A stretch of DNA of 15,003 nucleotides, taken from the NCBI GenBank assembly GCA_011371515.1, contig DRQE01000134.1:1-15003 (forward strand). The letters run 5' to 3'. A program made the position numbers and the translations under genes. Below, in pieces: positions 1 to 6,712 of the stretch (position 1 is its first letter; every line of letters starts with the position of its first letter). The DNA comes from Deltaproteobacteria bacterium (GTDB lineage: Bacteria > Desulfobacterota > GWC2-55-46 > DRQE01). Under the pieces are notes generated by a model, which saw nothing but the letters and a program-made list of their open reading frames with translations, ran no database searches and was not told the DNA's origin.

Positions 1-255
1 AAGGGTGTGGGGCTGTGTCTTTACCACATGCCTTCTTTTACGACCCCTGTGGTGGTTACCGCAGAGTTTGTCTACATAAGGTTTCACGGCTCGGGCACAC
101 TATATGGTGGTAGATATGAGAAAGAGTTTCTCAAAAGATGGGCAACCACCATAAAGGGGTTCCTGAAAGATGGGCTTACAGTCTATGTCTACTTCAACAA
201 CGATGCCATGGGCAATGCGGTGATAAACGCAAAGGAGCTTGAGGAGTTCTTCTGA
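1..255 (+). CDS. DUF72 family protein, C-terminal part
   Basis: The window opens inside this gene. Frame 1 is open from the first base and ends in TGA at 253-255, giving about 84 residues. The peptide reads KGVGLCLYHMPSF, then VVVTAEFVYIRFHG, then LYGGRYEKEFLKRWA, then VYVYFNNDAMGNAV. The FVYIRFHG, YGGRY and YVYFNND blocks are typical of the C-terminal half of DUF72 (YecE-like) proteins, which adopt a TIM-barrel-like fold and have no firmly established biochemical role. About two thirds of a normal ~240-residue DUF72 protein lies upstream of the window. A 67-bp gap with a T-rich stretch separates it from dcd on the same strand. The family call is confident; the function is unknown. Confidence 0.85.
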   Translation, partial: KGVGLCLYHMPSFTTPVVVTAEFVYIRFHGSGTLYGGRYEKEFLKRWATTIKGFLKDGLTVYVYFNNDAMGNAVINAKELEEFF

Positions 256-322
256 AAGGGGCTTTATTTTCTCTCTTTTTTAATGTATCATATCAACTGT
301 TTTTTCTATAGAGGCGCAGAGG

Positions 323-1468
323 ATGAAGAAAAGGGCTTTAAAAAACGGGGTACTCAGCTCTCAGGAGCTGAAAGGGGCAATAGCAGAGGGTGTGATAAAG
401 GCAGACCCGCCGATTGAAGACCGCCAGATACAACCCGCAAGTATAGACTTAAGGTGTGGGCACAAGGTGTTCAGGCTGGTCTCGAGTTTTCTGCCAGAGA
501 GTATGCCTGTGCTCGACAGGCTCCACACCCCTGATGTCTACGGCTCTGACCTCGTAATGTATGAGATGGACATCTCAGAGGGTGGCATCCTTGAAAGAGG
601 CAGTGTGTACCTCATACCCCTTATGGAAGAGCTCGACCTTCCAGCAGATGTGGACGGTAAGGCAAACCCAAAGTCCACAACGGGCAGGCTTGACATCTTC
701 GCCCGTGTTATAACGGACAACAATCCGCGCTTCGACGAGATACCCGCAGGTTACAGGGGCAGGCTCTTTGTAGAGGTGCTGCCAAGGTCCTTTACCATAA
801 AGATAAAGGCAGGGGTGAGCCTCGTTCAGCTCAGGCTCAGAAGGGGTGAGGCAGTCCTCGAAGACAGTGCCCTTAAAAGGCTCAACAGTCGCCATTCGCT
901 TCTTTACGATGGCTCAAAGGCACTTCCAACCAGAGAGGTGAGAATATCCAACGGGCTTTTTATGAGCGTTGACCTCGTTGGTGAAGACTCAAGCGGTATT
1001 ATAGGCTATAAATCGAAAAAGAACAGCCATGTTATAGACCTCACCAAGGTGGGCTACTACAATGCCGAAGACTTCTGGGAGCCCATATACAGAAACTCGA
1101 AGGACACCCTTATCCTTGAGCCAGAGGAATTCTACATACTCGCCTCAAAGGAGCGGATAAGGGTTCCCTCAGGCTATGCAGCAGAGATGGTTCCCTATGA
1201 GGTTGGCTCGGGGGAACTAAGGACCCATTATGCAGGTTTTTTCGATCCGGGGTTCGGCTACGGCACCAAGGGAGAGGTAAAGGGCACAAAGGCAGTGCTT
1301 GAGGTAAGGGCACACGATGTACCCTTCATGGTGGTCCACGGGCAGACCTTCTGCAAGCTATTCTTTGAAAAGATGAGCACTCTGCCGGAAAAGGTATACG
1401 GCCCAAAGATCGGCTCATCCTACCAGTATCAGACCATAAGCCTGAGTAAACAGTTTAAAAAGGGCTGA
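323..1468 (+). CDS. dcd: Double-domain dCTP deaminase (long-form Dcd, PF06559-like)
   Basis: Predicted cytoplasmic enzyme of pyrimidine deoxynucleotide metabolism, deaminating dCTP to dUTP to supply dTTP synthesis. At 381 residues it is about twice the ~190 of ordinary Dcd and appears to hold two copies of the dUTPase/Dcd fold. The first, about residues 11-180, contains QPASIDLR (37-44), ANPKSTTGRLD (114-124) and FVEVLPRS (149-156). The second, about 210-355, contains HYAGFFDPGFGYG (302-314) and VLEVRAHD (325-332). By analogy with the Ser/Arg/Glu active site of short Dcd, S118, R122 and E151 in the first half and E327 in the second are candidate catalytic residues. This matches, from memory, the long-form family well known in Alphaproteobacteria. 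GAGG at 311-314 lies 8 nt before the ATG. ftsK follows after 10 bp. Family assignment is good; which half is active is inference. Confidence 0.85.
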   Translation: MKKRALKNGVLSSQELKGAIAEGVIKADPPIEDRQIQPASIDLRCGHKVFRLVSSFLPESMPVLDRLHTPDVYGSDLVMYEMDISEGGILERGSVYLIPLMEELDLPADVDGKANPKSTTGRLDIFARVITDNNPRFDEIPAGYRGRLFVEVLPRSFTIKIKAGVSLVQLRLRRGEAVLEDSALKRLNSRHSLLYDGSKALPTREVRISNGLFMSVDLVGEDSSGIIGYKSKKNSHVIDLTKVGYYNAEDFWEPIYRNSKDTLILEPEEFYILASKERIRVPSGYAAEMVPYEVGSGELRTHYAGFFDPGFGYGTKGEVKGTKAVLEVRAHDVPFMVVHGQTFCKLFFEKMSTLPEKVYGPKIGSSYQYQTISLSKQFKKG

Positions 1469-1478
1469 GAGTATCCTC

Positions 1479-3584
1479 ATGGCAAACTCCAGAGAGAGGA
1501 ATAAACGAAGAGACCTGTACTCGGAGATAGCTGGAATAGCATTCTTCGCCCTGTTTCTGCTTTCAGGGGCAAGCCTTATAGTCTATCACACAGGGCCAAA
1601 GAACTGGGTGGGCATTGTGGGTAACAATGTCTCCATGGTGCTCTTCGTGCTCATGGGCTATACGGCCTATGTGTTTCCCCTTCTGTTTCTTCTTTTAAGC
1701 TACTTCTTCCTCTTCAGAGAGGGGCTTACATTCAAACTCTCCATGCTTCTGGGGTTGTGTGTGTTTATAGTGGCAAGCTCGGGGCTGTTGTCTCTTCTCG
1801 ACAGTGGCATATCTGCAGGTGGTATTGCCGGAGACCTTGCCACGAAGTACATGGAACCATACCTCGGAGTGCTTGGCACCCTTATAGTGCTGGGCTCTCT
1901 GTGGCTTATTGCCATAAGGCTTACAACTGGTATATCCCTTGTGAGCTTTGTCGAAAGGCTTCTGGCCATCTCTGCGTCGGTCTTCAGAGCCACGGGCTGG
2001 CTCGTCTCGAAGGTTGCAAAAAGGGAAAAGAAAAAAGAGGCTCTAAAGAGACCTTCTTCGGCACCTGCCATAGTGACCACCGAGCCTCCCAAAGAGAAGA
2101 CGAAAAAGAAAGAAGACACGCCAGAGAAGGCTCAGCAGGAGTTCAAGTTCGTCCACAAAGAGGGTAAGTTCACCCTACCGCCACTGTCTTTTCTGGACCC
2201 TGTTCCTGAAAGAAAATACCAGCTCGACAGGGACAACCTCATAAAGAACTCCCAGATACTGGAAAAGAAACTGCGAGACTTTGGCGTTGAGGGCAGGGTG
2301 GTTGAGGTGAGGCCGGGGCCTGTTATAACGGTCTATGAGTTCGAGCCTGCCCCCGGCATCAAGGTGGGCAGAATCGTAAGCCTCTGTGACGACCTTGCTC
2401 TTGCCATGCGCTCCACCTCCATAAGGATACTTGCCCCTATACCGGGAAAGGCTGTGGTTGGTATAGAGGTGCCAAACCCGATAAGGGAAAAGATTCTTCT
2501 TCGTGAAATCCTCGAAAGCACTGCCTACAAAGACAGCCCCTCTAAGCTCACACTTGCACTTGGAAAGGATAGCTCTGGGGTACCCTTCGTGGCAGACCTT
2601 AAAAAGATGCCCCACCTGCTTATAGCAGGCTCAACAGGGGCAGGCAAGAGTGTTTCAGTAAATGCCATGATACTCAGCATCCTCTACAAGGCAACCCCTG
2701 AGGATGTGCGGTTTCTTATGATAGACCCAAAGATGCTTGAGCTATCTTCCTACGAAGGCATACCCCATCTTCTGACCCCTGTCGTAACGAGCCCGAAGAG
2801 GGCTTCGGTGATGCTCAAGGGTATGGTCACAGAGATGGAGCGCAGATACAGCCTACTGACCCAGAAAGGGGCGAGAAACATTGATGGCTACAACGAGCTC
2901 GTGGAAAAAGAGGGAAATCCTGAGGAGAAAAAACTGCCCTACATAGTGGTGGTCATAGACGAGCTTGCAGACCTTATGATGACCGCAGGAAAAGAGGTGG
3001 AAGACTCCCTTGTAAGACTTTCACAGATGGCAAGGGCATCGGGTATTCACCTTATAGTGGCTACCCAGAGACCCTCGGTGGATGTTATAACAGGGCTTAT
3101 AAAGAGTAATTTTCCTGCAAGGATCTCCTTCCAAGTGCCTTCGAAGACAGATTCACGCACCATACTCGATACCTCCGGGGCAGAGACCCTGCTGGGTGAG
3201 GGAGACATGCTATTTCTACCACCGGGCTCGCCAAAGCTACACAGGGTTCACGGGGTGTTTGTATCTGAAAGGGAGATAAAGAAGGTTACAGGCTTTCTTA
3301 AGAAACAGGAAAGACCAGCCTACGAGGAGATACTCATAAAGAAAACGGTAAAAAAGATAGAAGAGGAAGAGGAACTCGGTGAGGAGTTCATTAAAAGATA
3401 CAACGATGCCGTAAGGCTTGCCATGGAGATGGACATGATTTCCACCTCCTACATACAGAGAAGGCTCCGTGTGGGCTACAATACAGCCGCCCGTATAATA
3501 GAGAAGATGGAAGAAGAAGGCATAGTGGGCCCACAGCAGGGAAGCCGTCCCCGTGAGGTATTGAAAAAGAGGCTTGAAGAATGA
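1479..3584 (+). CDS. ftsK: DNA translocase FtsK/SpoIIIE
   Basis: Septum-anchored, ATP-driven double-stranded DNA pump that clears and aligns the chromosome terminus at division. Four hydrophobic segments lie at about residues 16-36, 50-75, 85-107 and 129-148. A short charged, Lys/Glu/Pro-rich linker follows (about 178-225), then the alpha domain (about 235-345) and the RecA-like motor. Walker A is GSTGAGKS (384-391) and Walker B ends VVVIDELADLM (490-500). A C-terminal winged-helix gamma domain (about 636-700, with TSYIQRRLRVGYNTAARIIEKMEEEG) would read KOPS-type polar sequences. The 701-residue length and short linker resemble SpoIIIE and compact FtsK forms rather than the 1,300-residue E. 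coli protein. It starts 10 bp after dcd with no strong Shine-Dalgarno, and its TGA overlaps the lolA start (ATGA), implying coupled translation. Confidence 0.97.
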   Translation: MANSRERNKRRDLYSEIAGIAFFALFLLSGASLIVYHTGPKNWVGIVGNNVSMVLFVLMGYTAYVFPLLFLLLSYFFLFREGLTFKLSMLLGLCVFIVASSGLLSLLDSGISAGGIAGDLATKYMEPYLGVLGTLIVLGSLWLIAIRLTTGISLVSFVERLLAISASVFRATGWLVSKVAKREKKKEALKRPSSAPAIVTTEPPKEKTKKKEDTPEKAQQEFKFVHKEGKFTLPPLSFLDPVPERKYQLDRDNLIKNSQILEKKLRDFGVEGRVVEVRPGPVITVYEFEPAPGIKVGRIVSLCDDLALAMRSTSIRILAPIPGKAVVGIEVPNPIREKILLREILESTAYKDSPSKLTLALGKDSSGVPFVADLKKMPHLLIAGSTGAGKSVSVNAMILSILYKATPEDVRFLMIDPKMLELSSYEGIPHLLTPVVTSPKRASVMLKGMVTEMERRYSLLTQKGARNIDGYNELVEKEGNPEEKKLPYIVVVIDELADLMMTAGKEVEDSLVRLSQMARASGIHLIVATQRPSVDVITGLIKSNFPARISFQVPSKTDSRTILDTSGAETLLGEGDMLFLPPGSPKLHRVHGVFVSEREIKKVTGFLKKQERPAYEEILIKKTVKKIEEEEELGEEFIKRYNDAVRLAMEMDMISTSYIQRRLRVGYNTAARIIEKMEEEGIVGPQQGSRPREVLKKRLEE

Positions 3585-4222
3585 ACAGAAAGGCAGCAGG
3601 GCTGTACATTCTCCTGTTTTTGCTACTTCTACCCGCAACAGGCAGAGCCGATGAGCTTAAAACCATACTTCAGGGGCTTTCTCTTAAGTATTCCCGCGTA
3701 AAAACCCTATCTGCAGAGTTCTTTCAGGAGACCGAACACCGGGCAATAAAGAAGAAGACCCTTGCAAGCGGAAAGGTGCTCTTCAAACGGCCCGATATGT
3801 TTCGCTGGCTCATACTGAACCCCACAGGTGAGGAAATCATAAGCGATGGCAAAACTCTCTGGATATACCAGCCAGACCTTGCACAGGTTGTAAAGACCTC
3901 TGCCAGAGGCGGTATTCCAGCACTTGTTGTAAGGCTCATGGGCTCGCTACACGATGTGGAAAGGCTTTTCACGGTTCGGTATATCGGAAAGGTGGATAAC
4001 ACCCTTGCCCTTGAGCTACGGCCCAGAGAAGAGATGGATGCTGTGGACAGACTCGTTCTCTTTGTTGACAGCAAGGAGTTTTCCGTGGTAAAGATTGAAA
4101 TCCACGAGGGCTTCGGCAGAACCGTCTCCATAAGATTTCACAATGTGGTACTCAATCCCGTGCTCGATGAGTCTATTTTTAAGTTCAGACCACGGCCAGG
4201 GGTAACCGTTGTAGAGCCATGA
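3581..4222 (+). CDS. lolA: Outer-membrane lipoprotein carrier protein LolA
   Basis: Periplasmic chaperone predicted to carry lipoproteins released by the LolCDE transporter to the outer membrane. The first ~23 residues form a signal peptide: a basic start (MNRK), a leucine-rich core, and a likely cut after TGRA. The mature part begins with the LolA pattern of an amphipathic helix (LKTILQGLSLKYSRVKTLSAEFFQET) followed by beta strands, including SGKVLFKRPDMFRW (63-76) and DGKTLWIYQPDLAQVV (89-104). The 213-residue length is normal for the family. It overlaps ftsK by 4 bp at its start and the FecR gene by 4 bp at its end, so all three are probably translated from one mRNA. Its presence is one of two good signs here of an outer membrane. 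No LolB or LolCDE gene is in the window. Confidence 0.93.
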   Translation: MNRKAAGLYILLFLLLLPATGRADELKTILQGLSLKYSRVKTLSAEFFQETEHRAIKKKTLASGKVLFKRPDMFRWLILNPTGEEIISDGKTLWIYQPDLAQVVKTSARGGIPALVVRLMGSLHDVERLFTVRYIGKVDNTLALELRPREEMDAVDRLVLFVDSKEFSVVKIEIHEGFGRTVSIRFHNVVLNPVLDESIFKFRPRPGVTVVEP

Positions 4223-5076
4223 AACACCACTCCATAAGATACCTTCTCTTTGTATTCTTCCTTCTGGCATTGCCCACGGGGGTGCTCTCGCAGGAGGAGC
4301 CCGTGGGCTGGGTGACCGAGGTGTCAGGAGAGGTGGTGGTGATAAACCCCGTGGATGGCAAGAGGACGGATGTGGAAAGGGGTACAGAGATATATAGAAG
4401 CCACACCGTTGAGACAGGTTACTCAGGCACGGTTACCATAGAGCTTATGGATGGCTCTGCCATAAGGGTGGACAGAAACAGTCGCATCAAGGTGGTAGAC
4501 TTTCTCTATAGCGAAGAAAAAGAGGTAAACCGCTCCTACTTCAGGCTCTTTCAGGGAACCGTAAGGGGTATACTAAACAGTCTTTTTGGCAAAGACTCCG
4601 AGATGACCATAGAGACCCCAACTTCTATTGCAGGTGTCAAGGGCAGCGACATAGTTGTATGGATAGAGAATGGCCAGACTCTGGTTGCACTCAACGAGGG
4701 CCGTGGCTTTGTAAGACACTTAGATGAAAGATTTCCAGAGGTGCTGTGGCTCAAGCCGGGCTGGATGATAAGAGTCGCAAAGGGCAAGCCACCGGGAAAA
4801 CCCTTCCTCATACCCCAGCACATAAAGAAACGCATTCTCAAGTTCCACATAAAGCGGCATCCAGAACTTATAAAGAAGCTCAAAAGACTAAAAAGGGTTG
4901 AGCGAAAGAGGCTCCTCGAAAGGCTTAAAAAGGTGCCCAAGCCAATTCGCCCGCAGATAGAAAAGAACATACTGCCACCGGGGCTTAAGGAGCCTCACAG
5001 GGAGGAAAAGAAGAAAAGACCCCATAGACCCCACAGAGAGGTTCCTCCGCTGATACCTCTTCCTCCACAAAGGTAG
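4219..5076 (+). CDS. Secreted FecR-domain protein with basic, proline-rich tail
   Basis: Predicted periplasmic or cell-surface protein of unknown function. Residues 1-24 form a signal peptide (hydrophobic core LLFVFFLLALPTGVLS) with no lipobox cysteine. The FecR-type beta domain covers about 29-165: VTEVSGEVVVINPVDGKRTDVERG, VETGYSGTVTIELMDGSAIRVDRNSRIKV, then TIETPTSIAGVKGSDIVV, the usual FecR signature. From about 191 to 285 the protein becomes a lysine/arginine/proline-rich tail, with a probably helical basic part (about 200-237) and a proline/histidine-rich end (PHREEKKKRPHRPHREVPPL). No sigma-factor or TonB-receptor gene is nearby, so classical FecR sigma signalling is not supported; stand-alone secreted FecR proteins are common in environmental diderms. 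It overlaps lolA by ATGA, and its TAG overlaps the possible GTG start of prmA. Confidence 0.8.
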   Translation: MKHHSIRYLLFVFFLLALPTGVLSQEEPVGWVTEVSGEVVVINPVDGKRTDVERGTEIYRSHTVETGYSGTVTIELMDGSAIRVDRNSRIKVVDFLYSEEKEVNRSYFRLFQGTVRGILNSLFGKDSEMTIETPTSIAGVKGSDIVVWIENGQTLVALNEGRGFVRHLDERFPEVLWLKPGWMIRVAKGKPPGKPFLIPQHIKKRILKFHIKRHPELIKKLKRLKRVERKRLLERLKKVPKPIRPQIEKNILPPGLKEPHREEKKKRPHRPHREVPPLIPLPPQR

Positions 5077-5084
5077 TGTCAACC

Positions 5085-5927
5085 ATGGACGGAAAGTGGC
5101 TTGAAGTCTTTGCAACAGGTAAAGAGAGCTCAAGAGAGCTTGCCGCCACAATCCTTATAGAAGTAGCAGGCTCAGGTGTGGAAGAGACCGCCACAGGGCT
5201 TCGAGCCTACCTTAAGGAGCCCTCTTCTGAAACCCTGAAAGGGCTTGAAGAAAGGCTCGCCTCTGTGGGCTGGACCTTCCACGCAAGAGCTTTCACAGAG
5301 AGGAACTGGCTCGAAGAGTGGAAGAAGTACATAAGGCCCGTAAGGATAAAACCCCTGTACATCTGCCAGAGCTTCAGCACATCAAGGGTGCCAGCCGGCT
5401 ACATTCCCATCGTAATAGACCCATCGATGGCGTTTGGCACGGGCACACATCCTTCAACAAAACTTGCCCTTAAAGCCCTTGTGTGGCTGCTTTCGAAAAA
5501 GGAAAGGTTCTTTGAGGATAGAGTTTTGTCTCTACTCGATGTGGGCACGGGCTCTGGAATACTTGCCATAGCGGCAAAAAAGCTGGGTGCAGAAAGGGTG
5601 GTGGCAACCGACATAGATGGGCTTGCCCTCAGAGTGGCAAGAAAAAACGCAAGGCTTAACAAGACCCCTGTAAGGATTACAGGAAAGCCCCTCACAGAGA
5701 TAAGGGGTGGCTTTTCCCTCGTGGTTGCAAACATTATAAAGGAGGTCCTTATTCACATCTCCAAGGGGCTTTCGCAGAAGACCCGAAGGGGAGGCTATAT
5801 TGTGCTGTCAGGGCTCCTGCAGGAGGACGAAAAAGAGACGGTAGAGCACTTTTCAGGGCTTTCGTTTTCTCTTATAAGGAGGTTTACACTTAAAGAATGG
5901 GTGGCAGTGGTTATGAAAAAGGGCTGA
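5085..5927 (+). CDS. prmA: Ribosomal protein L11 methyltransferase PrmA
   Basis: S-adenosylmethionine-dependent enzyme predicted to methylate lysines and the N-terminal amine of ribosomal protein L11. Numbering from the ATG (280 residues), an N-terminal substrate-recognition part (about 1-80) is followed by NWLEEWKKYIRPVRI, the family signature PSMAFGTGTHPST (113-125), the SAM-binding LLDVGTGSGILAIAA (150-164) and VVANI (213-217), equivalent to the catalytic-loop motif. Length is normal. I chose ATG 5085 because AAAGG at 5069-5073 lies 11 nt upstream. An in-frame GTG at 5076 overlaps the FecR stop and would add three residues, but it leaves only 2 nt to that ribosome-binding site. The gene overlaps rsmE by 31 bp, and adjacency of these two ribosome-modifying enzymes is common. 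Confidence 0.94.
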   Translation: MDGKWLEVFATGKESSRELAATILIEVAGSGVEETATGLRAYLKEPSSETLKGLEERLASVGWTFHARAFTERNWLEEWKKYIRPVRIKPLYICQSFSTSRVPAGYIPIVIDPSMAFGTGTHPSTKLALKALVWLLSKKERFFEDRVLSLLDVGTGSGILAIAAKKLGAERVVATDIDGLALRVARKNARLNKTPVRITGKPLTEIRGGFSLVVANIIKEVLIHISKGLSQKTRRGGYIVLSGLLQEDEKETVEHFSGLSFSLIRRFTLKEWVAVVMKKG

Positions 5928-6652
5928 GAAGGTTTTATACACCCCTTATAGATACCGTCCGTGGTATTGCAACCATAGAGGGAGAAGAGCTACGCCACCT
6001 TAAAAAGGTCCTGCGGCTTAAAGAGGGTGACCCACTGGTTGTGCTCGACGGCAGGGGTAGAGCCTTCAGGGGTAGGGTGGAAAGGCTTTCACGCTTCTCT
6101 GCACTTATAAGGCTTGGTGAAGAGCTTGAACCATCCACAGAAAGCCCTATTAAGATAACCCTCCTTCAGGCACTTCTTAAGGGAGACAAAAATACCCTCC
6201 TCGTGCAGAAGGCAACAGAGCTGGGAGTAAGCAGAATAGTGCTCTTTACCACCAGAAGGACCGTGCGGGAGCCATCTGTGGAGCGAATAGGCCGCCTTAA
6301 AGAGAGGCTTGAGCGGGTCTCCATAGAGAGCCTCAAACAGTGCGGCAGAACCCTTGCACCAGAGATACTCATAACAGAGTTTGAAGATGCCCTTACAGCT
6401 GGCACCACCTCTCCACTTAAACTCATCTTCCATGAGAGGGCAAAAACCCACCTTAAGGAAGCACTGGGCCAGCCCGCAGGGGCTGTGACGGTTGCCGTGG
6501 GCCCAGAGGGTGGCTTTTCCGCAGAAGAGGTGGCACTTGCAGAAAGTAAGGGCTACAGGGCTGTAGGCTGTGGCCCCAGAGTATTGAGGGCAGAGACCAT
6601 GGGTATGGTGGCAGTAGCCCTTGTGCAGTATGCTCTCGGGGATATGGGCTGA
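5897..6652 (+). CDS. rsmE: 16S rRNA (uracil-1498-N3) methyltransferase RsmE
   Basis: SPOUT-class methyltransferase acting on U1498 of 16S rRNA in the assembled small subunit. The 251-residue protein has an N-terminal PUA-like region (RRFYTPL, then GEELRHLKKVLRLKEGDPLVVLDGRG) and a C-terminal trefoil-knot SAM site: ESLKQCGR (144-151), VAVGPEGGFSAEEV (199-212) and GCGPRVLRAETM (224-235), all typical of RsmE. The only ordinary in-frame start after the TAA at 5891-5893 is ATG 5897, so the gene begins 31 bp inside prmA. A strong AAGGAGG (5876-5882) sits 14 nt upstream, longer than usual. Most family members begin at the equivalent of RRF, so about nine N-terminal residues are extra. A CTG start at 5924 is a remote alternative. 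Confidence 0.94.
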   Translation: MGGSGYEKGLRRFYTPLIDTVRGIATIEGEELRHLKKVLRLKEGDPLVVLDGRGRAFRGRVERLSRFSALIRLGEELEPSTESPIKITLLQALLKGDKNTLLVQKATELGVSRIVLFTTRRTVREPSVERIGRLKERLERVSIESLKQCGRTLAPEILITEFEDALTAGTTSPLKLIFHERAKTHLKEALGQPAGAVTVAVGPEGGFSAEEVALAESKGYRAVGCGPRVLRAETMGMVAVALVQYALGDMG

Positions 6653-6670
6653 AATAGAAGAGTTTTCCTC

Positions 6671-6698
6671 TTGAAAAACCCGTCTATTCTGGTAAATT
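6671..6698 (+). promoter_or_regulatory. Possible weak promoter for glyS
   Basis: In the 60-bp gap between rsmE and glyS, TTGAAA (6671-6676) resembles a -35 box. TAAATT (6693-6698), 16 bp further on, matches four of six -10 positions. The gap is the longest in the plus-strand run after dcd, which makes a local promoter reasonable. The -10 match is poor, so glyS may simply be read from upstream. Confidence 0.3.
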
Positions 6699-6712
6699 GA
6701 TATATCCTCAAG

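Noticed and set aside
251..284. Possible terminator after the DUF72 gene (AAAG-GGG-CTTT followed by a T-rich run)
   Set aside because: The stem is only four base pairs and the T-run is interrupted; not enough to call.
263..291. Possible dcd promoter with -10 TATCAT (286-291)
   Set aside because: The -10 matches five of six positions, but the -35 position at 17-bp spacing (TTTATT) is poor. The gap is T-rich and such matches are expected by chance.
2175..2615. Open frame of 146 codons on the minus strand opposite ftsK
   Set aside because: Antisense to the conserved alpha and motor domains of FtsK with no family resemblance.
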